Shown in pieces: positions 1 to 8,352 of a DNA stretch of 11,994 nucleotides. The stretch's first letter is position 1, and every line of letters begins with the position of its first letter. Under the pieces are notes generated by a model. It did no database searches. It saw nothing but the letters and a program-made list of their open reading frames with translations, and was not told the origin of the DNA. Source of the DNA: Acetobacteraceae bacterium (GTDB lineage Bacteria; Pseudomonadota; Alphaproteobacteria; Acetobacterales; Acetobacteraceae); assembly GCA_030039695.1 (NCBI GenBank), contig JASHVB010000286.1, positions 1 through 11,994 on the forward strand. The letters run 5' to 3'. A program made the translations under genes and the position numbers.

Positions 1-1092
1 GATCACCACGACCGCCAGTAGCTCGGTCCAAACAACGGCCAATCCCGCGCCGCGAAATAGCACGGCCTGCGCAAAGGCCACGAAATGTGGCGTTGGGCTG
101 ATCGTGCGCATCAAGTATTGCAACCAGACCGGCATGCTTTCCATCGGCGTATTACTCCCCGACAGTAGTTGCATGACGACCATCACCGGAATCACCAGTA
201 GTCCAAACTGGCCCATCGTGGCCGCGAGCGTACCGAGCATGATCCCCAGTGCGGCAACAGTGACGGTATAAACCGCCGTCCCCGCAAAAAACAGCATTAA
301 CGACCCAGCAATAGGGACGCTCAGCCACCACTGAACCACAAGGATCAGCGACAGTCCCGCCGCAATAAGAATGACCAATCCATTGGCAAAAATCTTGGAG
401 AGCATGATCTCCGCAGGCACCAGCGGCATCACCAGCAGATGCTCGATGGTGCCTTGCTCGCGCTCGCGGATCAACGCCGCACCGGACAGTATCAGCGTTA
501 GAGTGGAAATGCTGTTGATCACCTGCATAACCGAGGTGAACCAGCTCGATGTCAGGTTAGGGTTGAATTGTGTGTGAACGACGACATTCACTGGCGAGGA
601 AGCCGCTGTTTGGCGACGGCCGAGCACATCCGGAACCTCCTTCTGGATGATGCTTTGCAGATAGCCTGCGCCAATTCCCGCCTGCGCCATGGCGGTTGCA
701 TCGACATTTATCTGCACAGTCGCCGATCGCCCGGCCAGCAGATCGGATTGGAATTTCGGTGGAATCTCCAGTACGAAGACCAGGCGCTCGTGATCCATCT
801 CGCTGTTGATTGCGCTCGCAGGAATAACGACCGGCCGTTGAAACGTTGGCGGCAGGAGCGCGCTAATCAAATGTCGTGACAGCTGGGAATGATCTTCGTC
901 CACGACGCCCACGGAGAGATTCTTCGCCTCGGTCGAAGCACCCGTTGAGACGGTGTAAACCGTGAGGGTGAATGAATAGACGACGAGCACAAGCATTATC
1001 GGATCGGCTCGTATGCTGCGCAATTCCTTGATCACCAGCCGGCCGATATTGGCCAGGTGAACGCGTAGGCTGCCGCTGCTGGCCCCCGGCAT
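1..1092 (-). CDS. yhhJ: ABC-2 type permease, YhhJ-like (3' end off the window)
   Basis: Inner-membrane half of an ABC-2 exporter, expected to pair with the membrane domain of RbbA encoded just upstream. The frame is open from an ATG at 1092 to the window edge, giving 364 residues. Family members are about 370-380 aa, so only a short C-terminal tail is missing. An N-terminal membrane segment lies near residues 31-48, followed by a large extracytoplasmic domain (about 50-180). Helices follow near 185-207, 235-255, 262-288, 295-312 and 350-364. The ABC-2 hallmark REREQGTIEHLLVMPL is at 209-224, and the conserved loop SGSNTPMESMPVWLQ is at 311-325. The start is one base after the rbbA stop, and an AGGAG inside the last rbbA codons serves as ribosome binding site, which implies translational coupling. 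The gene order adaptor-rbbA-permease matches E. coli yhiI-rbbA-yhhJ. The substrate is unknown; the family is usually tied to drug or toxic-compound export. Family assignment is firm, the exact orthologue name less so. Confidence 0.9.
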   Translation of the reverse strand, partial: MPGASSGSLRVHLANIGRLVIKELRSIRADPIMLVLVVYSFTLTVYTVSTGASTEAKNLSVGVVDEDHSQLSRHLISALLPPTFQRPVVIPASAINSEMDHERLVFVLEIPPKFQSDLLAGRSATVQINVDATAMAQAGIGAGYLQSIIQKEVPDVLGRRQTAASSPVNVVVHTQFNPNLTSSWFTSVMQVINSISTLTLILSGAALIREREQGTIEHLLVMPLVPAEIMLSKIFANGLVILIAAGLSLILVVQWWLSVPIAGSLMLFFAGTAVYTVTVAALGIMLGTLAATMGQFGLLVIPVMVVMQLLSGSNTPMESMPVWLQYLMRTISPTPHFVAFAQAVLFRGAGLAVVWTELLAVVVI

Positions 1093-1093
1093 T

Positions 1094-3832
1094 TCAATAC
1101 TCCTGCTTGCGCAGCAGAAGCTGCGACGCCATCAGAAACACGACTGCAAACACTGCAAGCATGACCAGATTGACCCACAGCGCTTCAAAACCCAGACCTT
1201 TGGTGAAGGTACCAGAGCTCACCTGCTGGTACCAAGCGGCTGGGAAACCGAGGCCGACCAAGCGAGCGGTGCCAGAAAGGGAGGAGACCGGCATAATCAG
1301 CCCGGAGAATTGCACTGCCGGCACGATCGACAGGATGGCGGTTGCAAACACAGCGGCGACTTGCGTGCTCGTGAAGCACGAGACAAGCTGACCGAACCCG
1401 GTTGTGGCGGTCACGTACAGCAATGTTCCGATGGCCAGAACGATGACTGATCCCTTGATCGGCACGCCGAACACAAAAATCGCCATCAGGGCCAGCAGAA
1501 CAGAGCTGACCAACGCAACCGCAATGTATGGTATCTGCTTACCGAGCAGGAACTCAAACTTGGTAATCGGCGTCGCACGGAAATTCGCGATGGAGCCGGT
1601 CTCCTTCTCGCGTACCACGGCAATCGCCGACATGATCGCCGGAATCAGGATCAGCATGAGCATGATCACGCTTGGCACCATGGCGTTCACGCTCCTGAAG
1701 GCCTGATTGTAGAGAAAGCGCGTGCTCACCTCCACCTGCGACTGATTGCCGGGCGCCTGGCGGCTTTGCGCCACGTGCTCGCTCCCGTATTGAGCGAGCA
1801 GGCCCGAGACATACCCCCGGGTCGTTTCCGCACGGAAAGGCATACTACCGTCTATCCAGATCCCGATTTCCGGCACACGACCATCATGCAGGTCGCGGCC
1901 GAAACCCGATGGGATTTCGATCACCAGTTGCACATTCCCCGAGAGGAGCCTGCGGTTCAGCTCCGCGTTTGAATGGATCGCCGGGCGCTCGGAGAAATAA
2001 CGGGAACTGGCGAACTGGTCGATCAACGTCCGGCTCGCCGGCGTGTCGTCCTGATCGAAGGCGGCGAAACTGAGATGCTCGACATCGAATGAGATGCCGA
2101 AGCCGAATGCGATCATCAAGATTATCGGTCCGAGGAACGCAAAGCTCAGCCGTATGGGATCGCGCAGAAGCTCTATCGCCTCGCGCCGAGCACAGGCCCA
2201 GAGCCGTCCCGGGTCGAAGCCGCGTGGGCGGGCACTGGGGGCCACGGGCCCGGCTCGCTCGTCGTCCGCAGGTGAATCCACCGGTGCGGTGATCGTAAGT
2301 CCGGCGGCATCAGCCAGGTAGCCGATGAAGGCATCCTCTAGAGATGCGGTTCCACGATTCTGGGTAATCTCGTCGGGTGCACCGACCGCGAGCACACGTC
2401 CCGCATGCATCAACGAGATGCGATCGCAGCGTTGTGCTTCGTTCATGAAGTGGGTCGAGAGGAAGATAGTCACGCCGTCGTCGCGCGACAGATCGATCAA
2501 GGTGCGCCAGAAAGAATCGCGCGCAATCGGATCAACACCGGAGGTTGGCTCGTCCAAAATGAGCAGGGGCGGGTTGTGCTGCACGGCGACGGCGAGCTGC
2601 AGACGCTGGCGGATACCGAGCGGCAAGCCGTCCGGCCGGGTATCGGCCACGTCCTGCAGATCGAACCGTCGCAGCATCTCCTGCACGCGTCCGTCGCGTT
2701 CAGCGACCGGCAGGTGGTAGAGCTCGGCATGCAGATTGAGATTCTGCTGGACGGTCAGCTCGGCATACAGCGAAAAGGCTTGCGACATATAACCAACATT
2801 GCGCCGTGTCTCCATGTCGTCGCCCGCCATCGGCCGACCGAACAGCTTCGCCCAACCCTCGCTGGCCGGCATCAGCCCGGTCAGCATCTTCATGGTGGTC
2901 GACTTGCCGCACCCGTTGGATCCCAGAAATCCGAAGATCTCACCGCGCCCGATGCGAAAGCTGACATGATCGACGGCCACGAACGCACCGAAACGGCGCG
3001 TCAGACCCTCCGCCTCAATGGCAGGAACATCATCCTGCGCGACCGGGCGGGGTCGAACGACGACCTCCTGATGCATGGCCCGCTTCTCGGGCGGCAGCAG
3101 ATCAATGAATGCCTCCTCCAGTGTCGCCGCGCCCACCTGCCGTCGTATATCGTCGGGGCTACCCGTCGCGATGACACGGCCATCATCGATGGCTGCGAGC
3201 CAGGTGAAGCGTTCTGCCTCATCCATATATGCGGTTGCGACGATGACGCTCATCTGTGGTCGCCGCGCGCGAATCGTATTGATCAGGTCCCAGAACTGCC
3301 GGCGCGACAACGGATCGACCCCGGTGGTCGGCTCATCCAGGATAAGCAGGTCCGGATCCTGCATGAGCGCGCAGCAAAGGCTTAACTTCTGCTTCATGCC
3401 ACCGGACAATTTGCCCGCCGGTCTGTCGCGGAAGGTGTTCATGTCGGTCGACCGCAACAGCTCGTCCATGCGCGCGTCGCGCGTCTGCCGGGATTGACCG
3501 AATAAGCGGCCGAAGAAGTCGATGTTTTCAAACACACTCAGTGTTGGATAGAGATTTCGTCCGAGACCCTGTGGCATGTAGGCGATACGCGAGCGATTCG
3601 CGGCGCGTCGGGCGGCGTCGGCCATCTCATCGCCGAATGCATGCACCGTGCCCTGTTGAATCGTGCGCACTCCTGCGATCAATCCGAGCAGAGTCGACTT
3701 GCCCACGCCATCGGGGCCTATCAGCCCGGTCATGCGCCTGGGAGGAACTTCCAGGCTGACGTCGTCGAGCGCCGCACGCTTACCGTAGCGATGGGTAACA
3801 TGGCTGACCGCGACGACGGCGTCGCCCGTCAT
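1094..3832 (-). CDS. rbbA: RbbA-type ABC exporter: two ATPase domains fused to an ABC-2 membrane domain
   Basis: A 912-residue protein; E. coli RbbA is 911. NBD1 (about 1-250): Walker A GPDGVGKS at 39-46, signature LSGGM at 142-146, Walker B LLILDEP at 162-168. NBD2 (about 272-510): Walker A GSNGCGKS at 304-311, Walker B LLILDEP at 423-429, switch His in STHFMNEA (461). The membrane domain (about 545-912) has one helix near 565-583, an extracytoplasmic loop to about 715, then helices near 718-740, 767-790, 793-815, 824-848 and 883-905. REKETGSIANFRATP at 741-755 is the ABC-2 hallmark. The two ATP sites are unequal: NBD1 has Tyr (ATAYMDEAE) where the switch His should be, and NBD2 has LPLGI in place of LSGGQ. 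I chose the ATG at 3832 because it overlaps the yhiI stop as ATGA, has AGGTGA upstream and gives the family length. An in-frame ATG at 3865 (923 aa) is the alternative. E. coli RbbA was described as ribosome-associated, but the architecture is that of an exporter. Function as a drug exporter is inferred. Confidence 0.93.
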   Translation of the reverse strand: MTGDAVVAVSHVTHRYGKRAALDDVSLEVPPRRMTGLIGPDGVGKSTLLGLIAGVRTIQQGTVHAFGDEMADAARRAANRSRIAYMPQGLGRNLYPTLSVFENIDFFGRLFGQSRQTRDARMDELLRSTDMNTFRDRPAGKLSGGMKQKLSLCCALMQDPDLLILDEPTTGVDPLSRRQFWDLINTIRARRPQMSVIVATAYMDEAERFTWLAAIDDGRVIATGSPDDIRRQVGAATLEEAFIDLLPPEKRAMHQEVVVRPRPVAQDDVPAIEAEGLTRRFGAFVAVDHVSFRIGRGEIFGFLGSNGCGKSTTMKMLTGLMPASEGWAKLFGRPMAGDDMETRRNVGYMSQAFSLYAELTVQQNLNLHAELYHLPVAERDGRVQEMLRRFDLQDVADTRPDGLPLGIRQRLQLAVAVQHNPPLLILDEPTSGVDPIARDSFWRTLIDLSRDDGVTIFLSTHFMNEAQRCDRISLMHAGRVLAVGAPDEITQNRGTASLEDAFIGYLADAAGLTITAPVDSPADDERAGPVAPSARPRGFDPGRLWACARREAIELLRDPIRLSFAFLGPIILMIAFGFGISFDVEHLSFAAFDQDDTPASRTLIDQFASSRYFSERPAIHSNAELNRRLLSGNVQLVIEIPSGFGRDLHDGRVPEIGIWIDGSMPFRAETTRGYVSGLLAQYGSEHVAQSRQAPGNQSQVEVSTRFLYNQAFRSVNAMVPSVIMLMLILIPAIMSAIAVVREKETGSIANFRATPITKFEFLLGKQIPYIAVALVSSVLLALMAIFVFGVPIKGSVIVLAIGTLLYVTATTGFGQLVSCFTSTQVAAVFATAILSIVPAVQFSGLIMPVSSLSGTARLVGLGFPAAWYQQVSSGTFTKGLGFEALWVNLVMLAVFAVVFLMASQLLLRKQEY

Positions 3833-4875
3833 TGCGGAAGCTTCACCTGCAGATTGTTGGGCCATTGCACCGTGGTATTCGTGCGGACAAAGCCCATGCC
3901 GCGGACGCCGGCTTTAACGACGCCCTCGTGCGTCTTCAACACATCCGGATCGATCCGCAGCTTCACGCGAAACACCAGCTTCTCGCGCTCTTCCCGCGTC
4001 TCGACGGTCTTCGGCGTAAATTGCGCCTCGGGTGCCACGAAACTCACCGTCGCCGGGATGACGTATTGAGGCACCGGATCCAATACCACGCGCGCCTCAT
4101 CGCGCAGTTTCAGCCTTCCGGCCGCCGCCGCGGGCAGGAAGACGGTCATATAGACGTCCCGCAGATCCAGGATGGTCAGAACGGGTGTGCCCGCCGTCAC
4201 GACCTCGCCTGCCCGCCTGAGCTTGTACTGCACCCGGCCGGCGCGTGGGGCATGCAACACCAGGTCCGCTAGAACCGATTTCAGCCGCTCGACCTCAGCT
4301 TCCGCTGTCCTTATAGCAAAATCCGCCTGCTCGCGCTGCGCCACCGCCGCGCGCAGCGATGCTATAGCGGCGGTGTGGGTGGAGCGACGCTGGTCGAGGG
4401 ATTGGATTGTCGCGTGACCGTTTTTGACCAGCTCCTGGGTACGCTGCAGTTCGACCGCCGCAAGTTGCACGTCGCTGTTACGCTGCGCGATAAGCGCCTC
4501 TGCTTCGACTTTCGCCTGCTGGGCGCGCAGCACCTCAGACTGGGCACCACGCAGCTGGGCCTCGTATTCCGGCGCGGAGATTTGCGCCACCACCTGTCCG
4601 GCCGTGACGGTATCGCCTTCCTCTACCGAAACCTCGGACAATCGTCCGGTATATTTTGGTGCAATATCGACCTGCGTCGCCTCGATCCGGCCGTTGGATT
4701 TCACAATGCCAGCTGGTAGTCCGCGCCCAAACAGCCGTTCAATCATCGCATGCACGCCAGACTGCGCTTGCGCGGTCTGGACGAACGGGACGGGACTACG
4801 AGATAGAAAAAGCAAACCGGCGGCGAGCAGGCTCACCGTGATCAGCGCAACAGGTTGGACCCGGCAACGTCTCAT
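3829..4875 (-). CDS. yhiI: HlyD/YhiI-family periplasmic adaptor of the ABC exporter
   Basis: Membrane-anchored adaptor expected to bridge the RbbA/YhhJ exporter to an outer-membrane channel. The 348-residue product (E. coli YhiI is about 355) starts with a basic n-region and one hydrophobic segment (about 7-24). The first lipoyl-like half (GRIEATQVDIAPKYTGRL, 62-79, and EEGDTVTAGQVVAQI, 85-99) precedes an alpha-helical hairpin (about 103-205). The second lipoyl half is APRAGRVQYKLRRAGEVVTA (209-228). A beta-barrel follows, with FTPKTVETREEREKLVFRVK at 286-305, a sequence typical of the YbhG/YhiI branch. The frame stays open upstream to an ATG at 5016, but the adaptor fold and the hydrophobic anchor only make sense from 4875. 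The added 47 residues look like non-coding sequence, and neither upstream ATG has a better ribosome binding site. The stop overlaps the rbbA start by four bases (ATGA). Confidence 0.9.
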   Translation of the reverse strand: MRRCRVQPVALITVSLLAAGLLFLSRSPVPFVQTAQAQSGVHAMIERLFGRGLPAGIVKSNGRIEATQVDIAPKYTGRLSEVSVEEGDTVTAGQVVAQISAPEYEAQLRGAQSEVLRAQQAKVEAEALIAQRNSDVQLAAVELQRTQELVKNGHATIQSLDQRRSTHTAAIASLRAAVAQREQADFAIRTAEAEVERLKSVLADLVLHAPRAGRVQYKLRRAGEVVTAGTPVLTILDLRDVYMTVFLPAAAAGRLKLRDEARVVLDPVPQYVIPATVSFVAPEAQFTPKTVETREEREKLVFRVKLRIDPDVLKTHEGVVKAGVRGMGFVRTNTTVQWPNNLQVKLPQ

Positions 4876-5070
4876 CGTGACCCCGCGCGCTCCAGGTATT
4901 GCCAGACCTAGCATGGCACGTGGTGTGGCTACAACCATCGTAGAGATGCTGCTGGAGTTATGTGCCGGACCCCAACGGGCATCGTTCCGAACCTCACAAC
5001 TCTCAGCCCGCCACAACGTTCACGCCTGACATCAGCTCGTCGAACGCTAGAAGGTTGAGCACTCGCGTGA

Positions 5071-5090
5071 TGTTGCAACAGAACGCGTTC
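5071..5090. promoter_or_regulatory. Two abutting perfect 10-base palindromes, candidate operator
   Basis: TGTTGCAACA (5071-5080) is directly followed by GAACGCGTTC (5081-5090); each equals its own reverse complement. They lie about 200 bases upstream of the yhiI-like start, in the only gap before the ABC operon. A dimeric repressor or activator site is a reasonable guess, but no regulator gene is present in the window, and short palindromes do arise by chance. Confidence 0.35.
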
Positions 5091-5162
5091 AAGCCGAAGT
5101 TAGTCTACGCTCCTCCGAGCGGCACATCTGCGACGCGACATATTATTGATGAGGACGCCATC

Positions 5163-5194
5163 CCGGGCACCCGCCTCATGTGCGGGGTACCCGG
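5163..5194 (-). terminator. Possible terminator hairpin after the RND pump
   Basis: Arms CCGGGCACCCGC (5163-5174) and GCGGGGTACCCGG (5182-5194) pair with a 7-base loop, one mismatch and one bulge. On the minus strand the hairpin begins about 15 bases after the pump stop codon at 5210. No clear U-tract follows, so it may be only a weak or Rho-assisted terminator, or an mRNA 3'-end stabiliser. Confidence 0.4.
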
Positions 5195-5209
5195 CGCTGC
5201 AGCGGCTCG

Positions 5210-8200
5210 CTATTCCGCCAGATGGCGGCGTGAGCGCCTTGCAAGCTGCGCCAAGCGTTGCCCCAACAATTGACAGAAAACGAACAGCGGCGGCACGAAC
5301 AGTACCCCGACGAAGCTGGCAAGCACCATTCCACCAAACACTGTGGTACCAATCGACGTCCGGGCTCCAGCTCCTGCGCCGGAAGCAATCACCAATGGGA
5401 TCACGCCAACGATAAAGGCCAACGCCGTCATCATCACGGGACGGTAGCGAGTCCGAGCCCCCTCTTCGGCCGCCGCGTAGACGGTGGTATCACCGCGCTC
5501 CAGCCGATCCTTCGCGAATTCGACAATAAGAATTGCGTTCTTCGCTGCCAGCCCTATAAGCAGCACGAGCCCCAGCTGTCCATAGACGTCCAGGGCCATG
5601 TTACGAATCATAAGAAACAGCAGTCCTCCAAGCAGAGCAAACGCAACCGGCAATACGACCGAGAGCGGCAAAATCCACCCCTCGTAAAGAGCTACGAGAA
5701 ACAGGTAGGAGAAAACGACCGCGAAGAGAAAGGCAGAGGCCTCTTGCCCGGCCGATTGCAGTTCTTGGTACGACATGGCAGTCCAGTCGTAGCCGAAACC
5801 CGGGGGCAGATGCGTGGCGGCGAGTTGCTCCATCGCCGCAACCGCCTGCCCTGAGCTCTTACCCGGAGCCACGGCCCCATTGATCAGCACGGCCGGGTAC
5901 ATATTATAAATGTTCACCGCGTCCGGCCCCTGAACGGCCGCGATGGTCACCAGGCTGTTGAGTGGCACCATGGCGCCGCTTGTACTCCGGACATAAAGCT
6001 GTGTGATATCGCTCACTTTGCTACGGAACTGCTGCTCGCCTTGCACCAGAACCTGGAAGACGAAGTTCTGATAGTTAAAGTCGTTGACGTACTGGCCACC
6101 GAGATTCGCCTGAAGGACTTGGTAAATTGCAGCTGGCGTTACCCCCATGATTGCGGCCTGCGTCGTATCGACGTGCACCATGATTTGAGGCACCGCTGCG
6201 GAGAAGGTCGTGAATACAGATTTGAGGTATGGACTTTGGTTTGCCTCGAAGATCAAGGCTCGGGCGACGCTGGCAAGCTGCGCAAACGTTTGACCTTGGC
6301 GTGCCTCTAGAACAAAGTTGATCCCGCCTGTGGTACTGATGCCGGAAATTGCCGGCGGGTTGAAGCTGGTGATCTGCGCAACCGGCATGGCATTGAACTT
6401 GGGCTGCAGTGCGGCGATCACCGCGCTCGTCGACTCACTGGCGTTGCGCTGTCCCCACGGCTGCATGATAGCGATAACGCTACCCGCGCTCGGGTCCTGA
6501 GCGCCCGAGACCAAGCTGAACCCGCTGAGTTCGATCGCGTGGGCGATACCCGGCGTCTCGCGGAGCACGACGCCGATTTGCTGGACCACGCGCTGCGTCC
6601 GCACCAATGATGCGCCATTTGGCATCTGTATGTTGACGAAGAAGTAACCCTGATCCTCGTCTGGAAGAAAACCAGAAGGCGTGACGTTGAAGATGAGGTA
6701 TGCCAGCCCAAAGCAAAGGGCAATTCCGGCGACTGCGAGGGAGAGCTTGCGTGAAAGAAAGCCGACCGCATGACCGTAGCGCCCGCGCGCTATTTCGAAA
6801 CCTCGATTGAACCATCGGAAGCCAAAGAAACGTGTTGGGGCTGGCGCACGTAGGAAGAGCACACAAAGCGCTGGACTGAGTGTGAGCGCATTGACGGCGG
6901 AGATTATAATTGAGGCAGAAATGGTAACTGCGAATTGCCGATAAAGCGCGCCGGTCACACCTGAGATGAATCCAACCGGAGCAAACACAGCTACGAGAAC
7001 GAGGGTGGTGGCGATTACCGGGCCGGTAATCTCTTGCATAGCCTGCTCGGTCACAGTCGCCACCGGGCGAGCGGTATTCTCTGCAAGGTGGCGGCTCACG
7101 TTTTCTACCACCACGATCGCATCGTCAACAACCAACGTAATGGCCAGTACAAGCGCGAAGAGGTCGACAGTGTTTACCGAATAGCCAAGGATGTACAGCA
7201 CGGCGAAAACGCCGATGAGTGAAACGGGGATTGCTATGGTCGGAATGAGAGTCGCACGCCAGTCCTGCAGGAACATATAGACAACCGCGATCACGAGAAC
7301 CAGCGTTATCGCCAGTGTACGCATAATCTCCGCGATATTCGCGCTGACAAAACGTGTCGCATCGTAGACAATCGCGTATTTCAGGTCAGGCGGGAAGGTC
7401 TTGCTGAGCTCTTGCATTTGCTGTTCGACCGCACGAGCTACCGCCAGCGCATTCGCAGCTGGAGCCTGATAAATCGCAAGTGTCGATGATGCGGCGCCGT
7501 CGAGCGCCGAGGCAGACGAGTACTGCTGGGCCGCAAGTTCCACCCGGCCGACATCCGCGACCCTGACCACGCCCCCACTCGGATTGGTGCGGATGATGAT
7601 GTTCTTGAACTGCTGGACACTGCTCAGCCGCCCAGTAGCGAGGATTGTCAGCTGTTGCTGCTGATTTTCCCCAATCGGCGGCTGGCCTATTTGTCCAGCT
7701 GCAACCTGGAGATTCTCCGCCTGTATGGCCGCCATAACATCGGTTGCGGTAATCCCGAGGGCGGTCATTCGGTCTGGGTTAAGCCAGATCCGCATGGCAT
7801 ATTGGCGTTGACCATAGATCTGGGTATTGCCGACCCCAGGAATGCGCGCGATTTGCTGTTGTAAATGCATGTACGTATAGTTGGAGATAAAGACCTGATC
7901 GTATTTACTGTTCGGCGAGTAGACATTTACCGCGAGTACAAAGTTACTCGATGCCGCTCGAATGGTTAGCCCCTCTTGTTGGACTTCGGTTGGTAGCTGT
8001 GCCAGCGCCAATTGAACACGATTCTGCACATTCACCTGGTCGATATTCGGATCTGTACCGATTGCAAACGTGATCTGTAGAGTGTATGTACCGGAACTCG
8101 TGCTCGTGCTCTGCATATAGATCGCGTCCTGCACACCATTGACTTGTACCTCTATCGGCTGAGCGACCGTATTAGCTATCGTTTCGGCGCTTGCACCTGG

Positions 8201-8350
8201 ATAGGTGGCAGAAACCGTGACCTGCGGTGGTGTAATATTCGGGTACTGGGAGATTGGAATCACAGATAGCGCCAGCAAGCCAGCTAACGTGATCACCACA
8301 GATAGCACAATGGAAAAGTTTGGTCGGTGAATAAAGAAGCGAGATAGCAT
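5210..8350 (-). CDS. HAE1-family RND multidrug efflux pump, AcrB/MexB-like
   Basis: Inner-membrane proton/drug antiporter of 1046 residues, the usual length for this family (AcrB is 1049). The N-terminal helix is at about 10-30. The porter domain opens with PISQYPNITPPQVTVSATYPG (32-52 region), and the docking loop contains AENLQVAAGQIGQPP (211-225). The proton relay is intact: Asp409-Asp410 in TLVVDDAIVVVENV, Lys937 in GLAAKNAILIVEFAKD, and Arg970 in RYRPVMMTALAF. The second half repeats the fold (TVTPSGFLPDEDQGYF-like entry at about 556-570; periplasmic region to about 865; helices near 872-892, 898-916, 925-945, 972-990 and 1003-1025). The start is the ATG two bases after the adaptor stop, with only a weak AGTGG upstream, which suggests coupled translation. 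Substrates cannot be read from sequence; hydrophobic drugs, bile salts or solvents are typical. A specific name such as acrB, mexB or bepE would need phylogeny. Confidence 0.95.
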   Translation of the reverse strand: MLSRFFIHRPNFSIVLSVVITLAGLLALSVIPISQYPNITPPQVTVSATYPGASAETIANTVAQPIEVQVNGVQDAIYMQSTSTSSGTYTLQITFAIGTDPNIDQVNVQNRVQLALAQLPTEVQQEGLTIRAASSNFVLAVNVYSPNSKYDQVFISNYTYMHLQQQIARIPGVGNTQIYGQRQYAMRIWLNPDRMTALGITATDVMAAIQAENLQVAAGQIGQPPIGENQQQQLTILATGRLSSVQQFKNIIIRTNPSGGVVRVADVGRVELAAQQYSSASALDGAASSTLAIYQAPAANALAVARAVEQQMQELSKTFPPDLKYAIVYDATRFVSANIAEIMRTLAITLVLVIAVVYMFLQDWRATLIPTIAIPVSLIGVFAVLYILGYSVNTVDLFALVLAITLVVDDAIVVVENVSRHLAENTARPVATVTEQAMQEITGPVIATTLVLVAVFAPVGFISGVTGALYRQFAVTISASIIISAVNALTLSPALCVLFLRAPAPTRFFGFRWFNRGFEIARGRYGHAVGFLSRKLSLAVAGIALCFGLAYLIFNVTPSGFLPDEDQGYFFVNIQMPNGASLVRTQRVVQQIGVVLRETPGIAHAIELSGFSLVSGAQDPSAGSVIAIMQPWGQRNASESTSAVIAALQPKFNAMPVAQITSFNPPAISGISTTGGINFVLEARQGQTFAQLASVARALIFEANQSPYLKSVFTTFSAAVPQIMVHVDTTQAAIMGVTPAAIYQVLQANLGGQYVNDFNYQNFVFQVLVQGEQQFRSKVSDITQLYVRSTSGAMVPLNSLVTIAAVQGPDAVNIYNMYPAVLINGAVAPGKSSGQAVAAMEQLAATHLPPGFGYDWTAMSYQELQSAGQEASAFLFAVVFSYLFLVALYEGWILPLSVVLPVAFALLGGLLFLMIRNMALDVYGQLGLVLLIGLAAKNAILIVEFAKDRLERGDTTVYAAAEEGARTRYRPVMMTALAFIVGVIPLVIASGAGAGARTSIGTTVFGGMVLASFVGVLFVPPLFVFCQLLGQRLAQLARRSRRHLAE

Positions 8351-8352
8351 CG

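Larger units (their letters stand above)
4876..5209. other. Gap between the RND and ABC exporter operons
   Basis: These 334 bases separate the RND pump stop from the YhiI-like start. No open frame here resembles a known protein. It holds a hairpin just after the pump stop (5163-5194) and two abutting palindromes (5071-5090). The size and content suggest the ABC operon has its own promoter. I could not pick a convincing -35/-10 pair. Confidence 0.6.

Noticed and set aside
2405..3385. A 326-codon plus-strand open frame
   Set aside because: It is antisense to the two ATPase domains of rbbA, has no recognisable domain and owes its length to the GC-rich codon pattern of the real gene.
4876..5016. 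N-terminal 47-residue extension of the YhiI-like adaptor
   Set aside because: No similarity to the family, no better ribosome binding site, and it would put polar sequence before the membrane anchor.
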